From Arthrobacter_H rhombi (GTDB lineage Bacteria; Actinomycetota; Actinomycetes; Actinomycetales; Micrococcaceae), in NCBI RefSeq assembly GCF_039526245.1, contig NZ_BAAAIV010000025.1, positions 240,159-304,158 of the forward strand: DNA of 64,000 nt, written 5' to 3'. The notes below the pieces were generated by a model. The model was not told the DNA's origin and made no database searches. It worked only from the letters and a program-made list of their open reading frames with translations. Shown here one piece after another: positions 53,312-61,212 of this stretch. Each line of letters starts with the position of its first letter. Position 1 is the first letter of the stretch. A program made the translations under genes and the position numbers.

Positions 53312-54061
53312 ATGAGCATCGGTGCGTTCTTCGCCGAAACAGTCCAATCCGGCGCCCTGGTCGTGGCAGCACCGCTGGCCATGACCGCCGGTGTCGTCTC
53401 CTTCCTGTCCCCGTGCATCCTGCCCCTGGTCCCGGGCTACCTGGGCTACGTCTCCGGGCTCTCCGAGGCCGGGCGGCCCGGGAGCCGCCGCCGGATGCTC
53501 ACCGGTGTCGGCCTGTTCATCCTGGGTTTCGCGCTCGTGTTCACCTTCTACGGTGCCGCCTTCGGCCTCATCGGCGGCTGGCTGCTGCGCTGGCAGGACC
53601 TGCTCATCCGGGGCCTGGGCATCTTCGTCATCGCCATGGGGCTGGTCCTGGTGGGCCTCTTCCCGGCGCTGCAACGGACGGTGAAGCCGTCCTTCAAGCC
53701 CAGGGCCGGGATTGCCGGGGCACCGGTGCTGGGAATCGTGTTCGGCCTCGGCTGGACACCCTGCATGGGCCCCACCCTCAGCGCGGTGCTGGCGCTGAGC
53801 ACCAGCACCGGGCAGGCAGGTAGGGGTGCGCTGCTGGGCTTCCTCTACTGCCTGGGCCTGGGGATCCCGTTCCTGCTCGTGGCACTGGGCCTTGAGCGCG
53901 TGAGCCGGGCATTGGGCTTCGTCCGGCGCCACATGCGCGCCTTCAACGTCGCCGGCGGTTCCCTGCTCGTGTTCGTCGGCCTGCTCATGGCCACCGGCAC
54001 CTGGACGCACTGGATCTACGAGCTCCAGAACCTCTCAGGGACCTTCACCACTCCCGTATAG
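53312..54061 (+). CDS. ccdA: CcdA-type thiol-electron transporter
   Basis: 249 residues with six helices. GVVSFLSPCILPLVPGYLGYVSGLS near 27-51 and FGLGWTPCMGPTLSAVLALS near 147-166 each hold one redox Cys (SPC and TPC), the CcdA pair that moves electrons across the membrane. It would supply reducing power to extracellular Cys or copper proteins. GGGGAGGACGGGG precedes the ATG. It lies between copper lipoproteins and the multicopper oxidase. Confidence 0.88.
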   Translation: MSIGAFFAETVQSGALVVAAPLAMTAGVVSFLSPCILPLVPGYLGYVSGLSEAGRPGSRRRMLTGVGLFILGFALVFTFYGAAFGLIGGWLLRWQDLLIRGLGIFVIAMGLVLVGLFPALQRTVKPSFKPRAGIAGAPVLGIVFGLGWTPCMGPTLSAVLALSTSTGQAGRGALLGFLYCLGLGIPFLLVALGLERVSRALGFVRRHMRAFNVAGGSLLVFVGLLMATGTWTHWIYELQNLSGTFTTPV

Positions 54062-54090
54062 AACCCCCACGACACCAAGGAAACCCCTCC

Positions 54091-55626
54091 GTGCAAAACC
54101 AACTGAACCGCCGCTCGTTCCTGGGGCTCTCGGTCGCGACCGCCGCCGCGGCTGCCCTGGCCGCCTGCACCCCCGCCAAACCGACAGCCGCCCCGCCGGC
54201 CCGGATCATGCCCACCGACCCGACCGTCGCCCAGGCCGAAGCCGCCCGGGCAACCACCGGCACGACCATCACCAAGAAACTCGCCCCCGGACCGTTATCC
54301 ACCACCATTGCCGGCAAGAAGGCCAACACCTGGGGGTACAACGGTTCCCTCGTCGCGCCGACCCTGCGCGGCAAGGCCGGGGACCGGCTCGACGTCAGAG
54401 TCGACAACCAGCTCGATGAACCCACAACCATCCATTGGCACGGGGTGGCCCTGCGCAACAACGCCGACGGCGTCCCGGGCCTCACCCAGAAGGCCATCGC
54501 GGCCGGTAGCGCCTACGATTACACCTTCACCCTCCCGCACCCGGGGACCTACTGGTACCACTCCCACGTGGAAATGCAGTGCGAACGCGCCCTCTACGGT
54601 GCCCTGGTCATCGAGGACCCGAAGGAGACCCTGGAATACGACAAGGACTGGGTCATCGTCCTGGACGACTGGCTCGACGGGATCACCGCTACCCCCGAAG
54701 AGGTCCTCAAGGAGGTCTCGAAGGGCATGGGCGACATGGGGACAATGGGCGGGATGGACCACGGGGGCGGCGCAGGCCCCATGAAGAGGGGCAACATGCT
54801 GATGGGTGCCACCAGCGATTTCCTCGGCGGGGATGCCGGGGACATCGCCTATCCGCTGCACCTCTTCAACGGACGCGGCCCCGGCGGCCCGGAGACCTTG
54901 GAGGCCAAGGCCGGGGACCGGATCCGGCTGCGCATCATCAATGCCGCCGGGGACACCGCCTACCGGATCGGCATCCCCGGCCAGCGGCTGACCCTGACCC
55001 ACACCGATGGCTTCCCCATCAAGCACGAGGACGTCGACGCCGTCGTCCTGGGCATGGGCGAGCGCATCGACGCCATCCTGGCCGTGGAGGACGGCTATAC
55101 GCCGCTGCTGGCACTGGCCGAGGGCAAGGGGCAAATGGCCTACGGGCTGGTCTCCACCGGCACCGGCACCCCACCGGCCCCGGGGAAGCTCCCCTCGGAG
55201 CTGGCCGGTCGGGTGGTGGACGGCGGGCAACTCACCGCGGATCCGTCGGTGAAGCTGGACGCGAGGTCACCGGATCGGACGCACGAGGTGCGCCTGACCG
55301 GGGGGATGGCGAAGTACGACTGGGGCATCAACGGCCACCGCTACGACATGGCCGACCCCTACGCCAACGCCTTCGACGTCACCGCCGGGGAACGGGTGGA
55401 GGTGAAGTTCGTGAACGAGACCGAGATGTGGCACCCGATGCACATCCACGGCCACACCTTCCAGGTCGGCAATGTCGGGGCCCGCAAGGACACCGTCATC
55501 GTCCGCCCCGGACACACCCTGACGGTCTACTTCGATGCCGACAACCCCGGGCAGTGGCTGATGCACTGCCACAACGCCTACCACGCCGAGCGCGGCATGA
55601 TGGGAGTCTTCTCCTACGTCAAGTAG
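54091..55626 (+). CDS. multicopper oxidase with Tat signal
   Basis: 511 residues. The N-terminus NRRSFLGLSVATAAAAALAAC is a twin-arginine signal that ends in a lipobox-like Cys. Copper sites are HWHG near 115, HSHVEMQ near 151, HPMHIHGH near 447 and HCHNAYHAERGM near 491, the last containing the type-1 Cys. A Met/Gly-rich insert (GMGDMGTMGGMDHGGG) near 211-226 is like those of CueO-type oxidases, which oxidise Cu(I). Start GTG at 54091 follows AAGGAAACC. The CueO-like role is inferred from the cluster. Confidence 0.92.
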   Translation: MQNQLNRRSFLGLSVATAAAAALAACTPAKPTAAPPARIMPTDPTVAQAEAARATTGTTITKKLAPGPLSTTIAGKKANTWGYNGSLVAPTLRGKAGDRLDVRVDNQLDEPTTIHWHGVALRNNADGVPGLTQKAIAAGSAYDYTFTLPHPGTYWYHSHVEMQCERALYGALVIEDPKETLEYDKDWVIVLDDWLDGITATPEEVLKEVSKGMGDMGTMGGMDHGGGAGPMKRGNMLMGATSDFLGGDAGDIAYPLHLFNGRGPGGPETLEAKAGDRIRLRIINAAGDTAYRIGIPGQRLTLTHTDGFPIKHEDVDAVVLGMGERIDAILAVEDGYTPLLALAEGKGQMAYGLVSTGTGTPPAPGKLPSELAGRVVDGGQLTADPSVKLDARSPDRTHEVRLTGGMAKYDWGINGHRYDMADPYANAFDVTAGERVEVKFVNETEMWHPMHIHGHTFQVGNVGARKDTVIVRPGHTLTVYFDADNPGQWLMHCHNAYHAERGMMGVFSYVK

Positions 55627-55667
55627 CCCATTCAAATGGAAATAGACGCGGGGCCCCGTGGACATGT

Positions 55668-55712
55668 GATGGGAGCACCCACCAGGGCCCCGGGCCCGTG
55701 GGTGCTCCCATC
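55668..55712. terminator. strong bidirectional terminator
   Basis: A 15-bp perfect stem, GATGGGAGCACCCAC at 55668-55682 with its complement at 55698-55712, encloses a GC-rich 15-base loop. A T-rich tail (GGTTCTTGTTT) follows on the plus strand. It sits between the convergent multicopper oxidase and CopB genes. Confidence 0.82.
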
Positions 55713-55744
55713 GGTTCTTGTTTCCCGTGTGGGGCCGGCAACGC

Positions 55745-57874
55745 CTACACAGTGGCCGGTTCCCGCTCCGGGGACGGTGACCGGCGCAGCGCCTCGGCCG
55801 TGCTGGCTCCGGGGGCCAGGTCCAGGCGGCGTAGCAGCTGCGCGTTCAAGGCGACCACGACGGTGGAAGCCGACATCAACAGGGCACCGACCGCCATGGG
55901 CATCACGAAACCGACTGGGGCCAGGACGCCGGCCGCCAGCGGAACGGAGACCAGGTTGTAGCCGGCCGCCCACCACAGGTTCTGCTTCATCTTGCGGTAG
56001 CTGGCACGGGAGAGCTCGATGACCGAAAGCACCGAACGGGGATCATCGCTGGCCAGGATCACCCCCGCCGAGGCGATGGCCACGTCCGTACCAGCCCCGA
56101 TGGCAATGCCGACATCGGCCCGGGCCAACGCGGGGGCGTCGTTGACACCGTCGCCGACCATCGCGACCTTGCGGCCTTCGCGCTGCAGCTCGGCGACCTT
56201 CTCCTCCTTGTTCTCCGGGCGCACCCCGGCGAACACGCGGTCGATGCCCAACTCGCCGGCCACGGAGCGGGCCACGGCCTCGGCGTCGCCGGTGATCATG
56301 ACCACCTCGATATCCAGTGCATGCAGGGCCCGGACCGCTTCGCGTGATTCCGGGCGGACCTCATCGGCCAGGCCCAGCGCGCCGATCACCGCACCGTCCC
56401 TGAGCACGTGAAGGATGATCGCCCCCTCGGCCTTCCATCCCTCGGTCTCGGGCAAAGGGGCTGCCCCGTGTTGTTCGAGCATGCCGGGGCCGCCGACGCT
56501 GATCCTGGAGCCGCCGACGTCCGCGTCCACGCCCAGCGCCGTGGAGGCCTTGAAATCCGTTGCCGTCCGGGGTTCGATTCCGCGGTCCCTGGCCGCGGCG
56601 ACGATCGCCTTGGCCAGCGGGTGCTCGCTGTCGGCCTCAGCGGCAGCGGCAACGGCCAGGACCTCCCGCTCGTCTTCGCCCTCGGCCGGCAGGGCCTTGG
56701 ACAGGACGGGCTCGCCCCGGGTCAGGGTACCGGTCTTGTCGAAGAGGACCGAGGTCACGGTGCGCATGCTCTCCAGGGCGAGGCGGTCCTTGACCAGGAC
56801 GCCACCGCGGGCGGCACGTTCGGTGGCGATGGAGACCACCAGGGGGATCGCCAGACCCAGTGCGTGGGGGCAGGCGATGACCAGGACGGTGATCGTCAGG
56901 ATGACGGCATCATCCGGGAAGCCCAGCAGACCCCAGACGACCGCCGTGATGACGGCCGCCCCGAGCGCGAACCAGAACAGCCAGCCGGCCGCGGTGTCGG
57001 CGATGCGCTGGGCCCGTGATGAGGAGCCCTGGGCCTCGGTGACCAGACGCTGGATCCCCGCCAACGCGGTATCGTCGCCGATGGCGGTGATCTCCACGCG
57101 CAGCGCGGTGTCCGTGGCCACCGTACCGGCCACCACCTGATCGCCCGGTCCCCGCCGGACCGGGCGGGACTCACCAGTGATCATCGACTCGTCGACGTCG
57201 GCAGTGCCTTCGACCACGCGGCCGTCGGCGGGTACGCGGCCCCCGGGACGGACAATGACCACATCCCCGACCACGAGGTCGGCGGGGGCAATGGGGACCG
57301 CCTGGCCGTCGACGAGCTTTTCCGCCTCGTCGGGCAGCAGGGCCGCCAGCGAATCCAGGGCGGAGGACGTCTGTGCCAGGGAGCGCATCTCGATCCAGTG
57401 GCCCAACAGCATGATGACGATCAACAGGGCCAGTTCCCACCAGAAGTCCAGGCCGTGGTCCAGCAGGCCCAGATGGGCACCCCAGGAAGCCAGGAACGCC
57501 ACGGTGATCGCCAGGGCGATCAACAACATCATCCCCGGCTTGCGGTCCTTGAGTTCGCCGGCCGCGCCGGTCAGGAACGGCTTGCCGCCCCACACGTACA
57601 TGATGGTGCCCAGGATCGGGGAGATCCACAAGATCCAGGGCGCCTGGGGCAGCTGGTAGCCGATGATCGAGGCGAACATGGTACTGAACCCGACCACCGG
57701 TACGGCGATGACCAGCATGATCCAGAACAAGCGGCGGAACTGGCCCACGTGGTCCCCGTGCCCGTGGTGGCCGCCATGGCCCTGCCCGCTGTGATCCATG
57801 GGCGCGTGGTCGTCATGGCCCGCGGGTCCGGCCTGCGTGTCGACGTGGCCGTGGTGCCTTCCTTCTGTTTCCAT
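55745..57874 (-). CDS. copB: copper-translocating P1B-type ATPase, CopB-like
   Basis: 709 residues. The N-terminus is a His-rich tail (HGGHHGHGDH near 33-42) without a CxxC heavy-metal domain. The transmembrane metal site is CPH at 335-337, the mark of CopB-type ATPases, instead of CPC. The phosphorylation site is DKTGTLT at 379-385, and TGES and GDGVNDAPALARADVG occupy the usual places. It exports copper or silver. A 10-1-10 palindrome upstream is a likely CsoR site. The ATG has a weak site GGGGGC. Confidence 0.92.
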   Translation of the reverse strand: METEGRHHGHVDTQAGPAGHDDHAPMDHSGQGHGGHHGHGDHVGQFRRLFWIMLVIAVPVVGFSTMFASIIGYQLPQAPWILWISPILGTIMYVWGGKPFLTGAAGELKDRKPGMMLLIALAITVAFLASWGAHLGLLDHGLDFWWELALLIVIMLLGHWIEMRSLAQTSSALDSLAALLPDEAEKLVDGQAVPIAPADLVVGDVVIVRPGGRVPADGRVVEGTADVDESMITGESRPVRRGPGDQVVAGTVATDTALRVEITAIGDDTALAGIQRLVTEAQGSSSRAQRIADTAAGWLFWFALGAAVITAVVWGLLGFPDDAVILTITVLVIACPHALGLAIPLVVSIATERAARGGVLVKDRLALESMRTVTSVLFDKTGTLTRGEPVLSKALPAEGEDEREVLAVAAAAEADSEHPLAKAIVAAARDRGIEPRTATDFKASTALGVDADVGGSRISVGGPGMLEQHGAAPLPETEGWKAEGAIILHVLRDGAVIGALGLADEVRPESREAVRALHALDIEVVMITGDAEAVARSVAGELGIDRVFAGVRPENKEEKVAELQREGRKVAMVGDGVNDAPALARADVGIAIGAGTDVAIASAGVILASDDPRSVLSVIELSRASYRKMKQNLWWAAGYNLVSVPLAAGVLAPVGFVMPMAVGALLMSASTVVVALNAQLLRRLDLAPGASTAEALRRSPSPEREPATV

Positions 57875-57883
57875 GCCCCCAAG

Positions 57884-57904
57884 ATATACCCCCCGGGGGT
57901 ATAT
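57884..57904. promoter_or_regulatory. CsoR-type copper operator of copB
   Basis: ATATACCCCC-C-GGGGGTATAT is a perfect 10-1-10 palindrome, closely matching the TACCCCnnGGGGTA operators bound by CsoR. It begins ten bases before the copB start and probably overlaps the transcription start. Confidence 0.8.
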
Positions 57905-58071
57905 ATCAAGACCTGGTGCCCAATCCCACCATCGCCCGGTCCGCGCCAAGCCTGCGGCCGTCGTGACACGTCCTACATCAATCCGTAACCATTTCGTGAC
58001 TTTTACAGTTCTTTCATGTAAATTCGTCTGCGTGCCGGGCTTCCTATGAGCCCGGCACACCCAAGTGGATT

Positions 58072-58245
58072 GCCGAGCACTGCCACCACTTCGGGTCCGT
58101 TCGCGAAGCTTCTGGCAGTGGCGGGGGAACCAAATCCGGGCCCACCGGGCCCTTGGGGTTAAGCGCCTCGCGCTGCCTTGTCAGCGCGGGACGCCGAGTG
58201 GCTCCCACTCGAACCCGACAGCTAACCCCGCAGGCATTGGGAGAG
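58072..58245 (+). promoter_or_regulatory. c-di-AMP riboswitch (ydaO/yuaA type)
   Basis: The leader of the NlpC/P60 gene carries GGGGGAACC, TTGGGGTTAAG and, near its 3' end, CCGAGTGGC then GAACCCGACAGCTAACCCCG followed by CAGGCA, the conserved core pattern of the cyclic-di-AMP riboswitch. In actinobacteria this RNA regularly precedes cell-wall hydrolase genes such as the one downstream. A perfect hairpin GCCGGGC/GCCCGGC lies just upstream at 58034-58056. Binding of c-di-AMP is expected to turn expression off. Boundaries are approximate. Confidence 0.85.
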
Positions 58246-58256
58246 GTAACCAACAC

Positions 58257-59213
58257 ATGACCAAGCGACACCTGGGCCGCCACCGCGCCGCGCCCGTCCG
58301 CAGCAACCCCTTGGGCTCTATCTCCAAGGCAGTCTCCTCCAACGCCGGCTCAGTTGGCCGCCAGGCCGCAGTCATCGCCGCGGCCTCCGGCCTCGTGCTG
58401 ACCCTCGGCGTTCCCGCCGAGGGCGCCCCGTCCGCCCGCGAAGCAGGCAAGGCCCCGGCAGCTGACATCCTGCGCACTTCCGTGGACTCCCCCGCCGCCG
58501 TCACCGTTGCGGACGCCAAGCCGCAAGAGCTGAAGCAGATCAAGGTATCCGTCGCCGACGTCAAGTCCACCGACGGATCGGCCCACCGCGCAGCAATGCG
58601 CAAGGCCGCAGCCGAACGCGAAGCAGCCCAGGATGCCGCTGAACACCAAGCCGCCGCGGACCGCATAGACGCCCAGACGGAAGCCGCCGCATCTGCCGAG
58701 CGCGAGGAAGCAGCCGCAGGCGCTGCGATGACCCGCCAGAGCCGCCAGTCCTCAACGCCGGCGCCGTCGAGCACGAACGACAACGCCTCGTCGACCGGTA
58801 CGGTCACCACGGCCTCCACTCCCGCTCCGGAGACGACCGAAACCAGCCCGACATCCAGCGCGGGCCTCTCGGGGATCGCGGGCATGGCCATGAGCTACGA
58901 GGGGACACCCTACGTGTGGGGCGGCAGCAGCCCCTCGGGCTGGGACTGCTCCGGTTTCATCCAGTACATCTACGGCAAGGCCGGCATCAGCCTGCCCCAC
59001 AACACGACCGCCATCCGCACCAGTGGAAAGTTCGTGAAGACCTCCAACCCCAAGCCCGGCGACCTGGTCTACCAGAACGGCGGCAGCCACGCCGGTATCT
59101 ACATCGGTGGCGGTAAGATCATCGGCGCACAGAACCCCTCCGTCGGCACCGTTGTCCGTCCAGCCGACAGCCCCTATGGGCCGTTGATGGGCTACTACAC
59201 CTACGTAGGCTAG
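58257..59213 (+). CDS. NlpC/P60 cell-wall peptidase
   Basis: 318 residues. A signal peptide (about 30-56) is followed by an Ala/Glu-rich coiled-coil-like stretch (about 110-160), a Ser/Thr/Pro linker and a C-terminal NlpC/P60 domain. Catalytic residues are Cys231 in WDCSGFIQY and His278 in GSHAGIY. These enzymes cut peptidoglycan stem peptides outside the cell. Control by the c-di-AMP riboswitch links it to osmotic and wall homeostasis. It is cargo of the transposon, which is unusual. The ATG at 58257 follows GGGAGAGGTAACC. Confidence 0.9.
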   Translation: MTKRHLGRHRAAPVRSNPLGSISKAVSSNAGSVGRQAAVIAAASGLVLTLGVPAEGAPSAREAGKAPAADILRTSVDSPAAVTVADAKPQELKQIKVSVADVKSTDGSAHRAAMRKAAAEREAAQDAAEHQAAADRIDAQTEAAASAEREEAAAGAAMTRQSRQSSTPAPSSTNDNASSTGTVTTASTPAPETTETSPTSSAGLSGIAGMAMSYEGTPYVWGGSSPSGWDCSGFIQYIYGKAGISLPHNTTAIRTSGKFVKTSNPKPGDLVYQNGGSHAGIYIGGGKIIGAQNPSVGTVVRPADSPYGPLMGYYTYVG

Positions 59214-59249
59214 GGAAAACCGGGCAAGGGCCCGAGCCACTTTGAACTA

Positions 59250-59295
59250 CTCCCCAGTTGTTGGACTCCATAATTCAGTTCCAGCAGCTGGGGAG
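59250..59295 (+). terminator. hairpin downstream of the NlpC/P60 gene
   Basis: CTCCCCAG at 59250-59257 pairs with CTGGGGAG at 59288-59295, with three further pairs including one G-T, and is followed by CGCTTTTA. A loop of about 24 bases remains. It is a reasonable intrinsic terminator. Confidence 0.55.
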
Positions 59296-59450
59296 CGCTT
59301 TTATGCGTTCAGATGGTTCGCTTTCGGGTAGAGGGCTTGTCCTACGCCGAAAAACAATGTGTCCGGGACGGAATCAAGCACGCCGGGCCCTCCCGCGGTC
59401 CATCTTTTGCAACAGGTGGACGATACGTTACCGGTCGGCACCGCTTTTTC

Positions 59451-59651
59451 TTACGTGGACGAATCCTGCCTTGAGGGGCAAGGTACTGTCCCGTAGGAAC
59501 AGAACACGCAGCAATCGCCGGCAACGGGCCGAATTCGCTTGGTGCAATTTGGGCACGCCCAGAAGAACTGGCAGGAATCGGAGGGCATCCGCAAGGATGC
59601 TTCGTACCCGCAAGCAGGACACGTCAACGTCGACGTCAGCTCAATCATCAT
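59451..59651 (-). CDS. GDCCVFCSYG-motif zinc-ribbon-like protein
   Basis: 66 residues with seven Cys: CPACG near 12-16, then SCQFFWACPNC near 29, then GDCCVFCSYGTVPCP near 49-63. This GDCC...CSYG family is widely found with metal-resistance and mobile genes and its function is not known; metal binding is likely. The start could be either of two adjacent ATG codons; GGGAAGGA lies directly upstream. It is convergent with the NlpC/P60 gene. Confidence 0.7.
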   Translation of the reverse strand: MMIELTSTLTCPACGYEASLRMPSDSCQFFWACPNCTKRIRPVAGDCCVFCSYGTVPCPSRQDSST

Positions 59652-59812
59652 TCCTTCCTTCCCATCAGGCGCAGCGCCTTTGGCGCAATTCTGGTCGGTG
59701 AACGCATCCGGGGGCATCGCTTGCAAAGGAAGCAGGGATCCAGCCGGGTAGGATCGGGCGTGCCCGCCAGGCGCCAGCTGGCCATCGCGGCTGCTTCCGG
59801 TCCACGCCTGCG

Positions 59813-60490
59813 TCAGCAGCAACCCGCCTCGCCGGAAGACGATTCCCTGTCCCCGGATATGGCTGACATGGGCTGCGTGCATGCCTCCCCTATCCATGCC
59901 TCGAATCCTTCCCTGACCGCGAATACCGCGATGACAAAGCCGGCTACCGGATCGGCCCAGCTCCAGCCGAAGAGGCTGTTGAGCAGCAAGCCCGCCAGGA
60001 CTGCAGCTGAAAGGTACGAGCAGATCAGGGTCTGCTTTGAATCGGCAATGGCCGAGGCCGATCCCAGTTCCCGTCCTGCGTGGCGTTCGAGGAGGCTGAG
60101 AAATGGCATCACCACGAGGCTCACGGCGGCCAGGGTGATGCCGACCGGGCTATGTTCGGCTTCCTTGAGCCCGATCAGCGTGAGGACGGCGCTGACACTG
60201 ACATAGGCAGCGAGACCGAAAAAGGATACGGCAATCAGGCGCAGGGCCTTTTTCTCGCGGCTTTCAGGGTCGCGGGCTGCGAATTGCCAGGCAACAGCCG
60301 CAGCCGAAAGCACTTCCACGATGGAATCCAACCCGAAGCCGACCAGGGCGACCGAGGAAGCGGCCGCGCCGGCTGCCAGGGCGATGACGGCCTCTATGAG
60401 GTTGTACGTGATCGTGAGGGCAACGATGATCCGTATCCGGCGCTTGAGTAGCTCCCGGTGCCGATCCTGGGCTGGGAGCGTGTTCAGCAT
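59813..60490 (-). CDS. cation transporter (CDF-like, CmtR-linked)
   Basis: 225 residues with five or six helices and no His-rich tail. Metal-site residues can be seen in VGFGLDSIVEVLS near 50-62 and IADSKQTLICSYLSA near 150, giving DxxxE and DxxxT patterns that differ from the HxxxD of the first CDF. Such forms occur beside CmtR-like sensors. It overlaps the ArsR-type gene by seven bases, so both make one operon. The export of cadmium or lead is inferred from the sensor. Confidence 0.8.
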   Translation of the reverse strand: MLNTLPAQDRHRELLKRRIRIIVALTITYNLIEAVIALAAGAAASSVALVGFGLDSIVEVLSAAAVAWQFAARDPESREKKALRLIAVSFFGLAAYVSVSAVLTLIGLKEAEHSPVGITLAAVSLVVMPFLSLLERHAGRELGSASAIADSKQTLICSYLSAAVLAGLLLNSLFGWSWADPVAGFVIAVFAVREGFEAWIGEACTQPMSAISGDRESSSGEAGCC

Positions 60491-60816
60491 GTGCACTCCG
60501 GCCCCTCGCAGCAGCCGGGGTCGACCTGCAGGACCACGCGAAGCAATTCGTCCATGGCTGCGCCCAGGTGCGGATCGCTCAGCCGGTACCAGGATCGCCG
60601 GCCCTCGGGTACCGCCTCGACCAGTCCGCACCCGCGCAGGCAGGCCAGCTGGTTGGACATGACCTGGCGCGAGACGCCGAGCGCGTCGGCCAGGTCCGAG
60701 GGGAATGCGGGCGCTTCGCGTAGGGCAAGCAGCACGCCGACCCGCGTGGAATCGGAGAGTGCATGCCCAAAACGCGCCAAGGCAGCGGTATGCGAGGGTG
60801 TGGCCGTTGTGTTCAC
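60484..60816 (-). CDS. cmtR: CmtR-like cadmium/lead sensor (ArsR family)
   Basis: 110 residues from GTG 60816. The DNA-binding helix contains SRQVMSNQLACLRGCGLVEA, where Cys59 and Cys63 match Cys57 and Cys61 of Mycobacterium tuberculosis CmtR, and Cys102 in the tail matches its Cys102. Two further tail Cys follow (EC and TC). These residues bind Cd(II) or Pb(II) and release DNA. The GTG start is preferred over ATG 60831: the upstream codons TATTAT form a good -10 element six bases before it, and CmtR has a similarly short N-terminus. The operon includes the CDF-like exporter. Confidence 0.88.
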   Translation of the reverse strand: MNTTATPSHTAALARFGHALSDSTRVGVLLALREAPAFPSDLADALGVSRQVMSNQLACLRGCGLVEAVPEGRRSWYRLSDPHLGAAMDELLRVVLQVDPGCCEGPECTC

Positions 60817-60861
60817 ATCATAATAATACATGGATCTATGAATTCACCGGTTCATGTATTA
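60817..60861 (-). promoter_or_regulatory. CmtR operator and leaderless promoter
   Basis: TAATACATG (60824-60832) and CATGTATTA (60853-60861) form a perfect 9-bp inverted repeat with a 20-base centre. On the minus strand TATTAT at 60823-60828 is the -10 element, followed by six bases and the GTG at 60816. The repeat therefore covers the -10 and -35 region, as expected for a repressor site. Confidence 0.65.
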
Positions 60862-61212
60862 GCGCGGCTCTTGCCTCTCTTCCGGCACCGCACGACGGTC
60901 CACGAACGGCAACGTCTGAGCACGCGTCGACGCCAGTCACGGGAAGCACCATGAGGTGGGCGAAACGCCTGGCCGAAGGTATGCGGCGCAGCCGTAAGCC
61001 CGAGGACACATGCACCAGCTGACAGTGGTTCTGTTTCTTGTGCAGGAACTTCCGACAACGGCAGGGCGCGTCCCTGTCGAGGGTGTCCCACTTCCTTGGA
61101 AGTGGAACAGCCCCACCGAACATGCCGGCACGAACGGACACGCCACGGATTTGCGTTCCAGAACTAAGCCCAAAAGACCGTCCCAGAAGAACCGTACGAG
61201 CACGACTTCCGC
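60862..61212. other. gene-free region with candidate res site
   Basis: About 350 bases before the recombinase gene without a convincing gene. It contains a 27-bp imperfect dyad with CCGACA at 61052-61057 and TGTCGA at 61075-61080, and an 18-bp palindrome CCACTTCC-TT-GGAAGTGG at 61088-61105. In Tn5053-like elements the res site of the resolvase lies at this place. The dyads are a candidate for its subsites. Confidence 0.45.

Noticed and set aside
5099..61030. TGACAGTGGTT present at both 5100-5110 and 61020-61030
   Set aside because: An 11-base match is expected many times by chance in 64 kb, and the surroundings differ.
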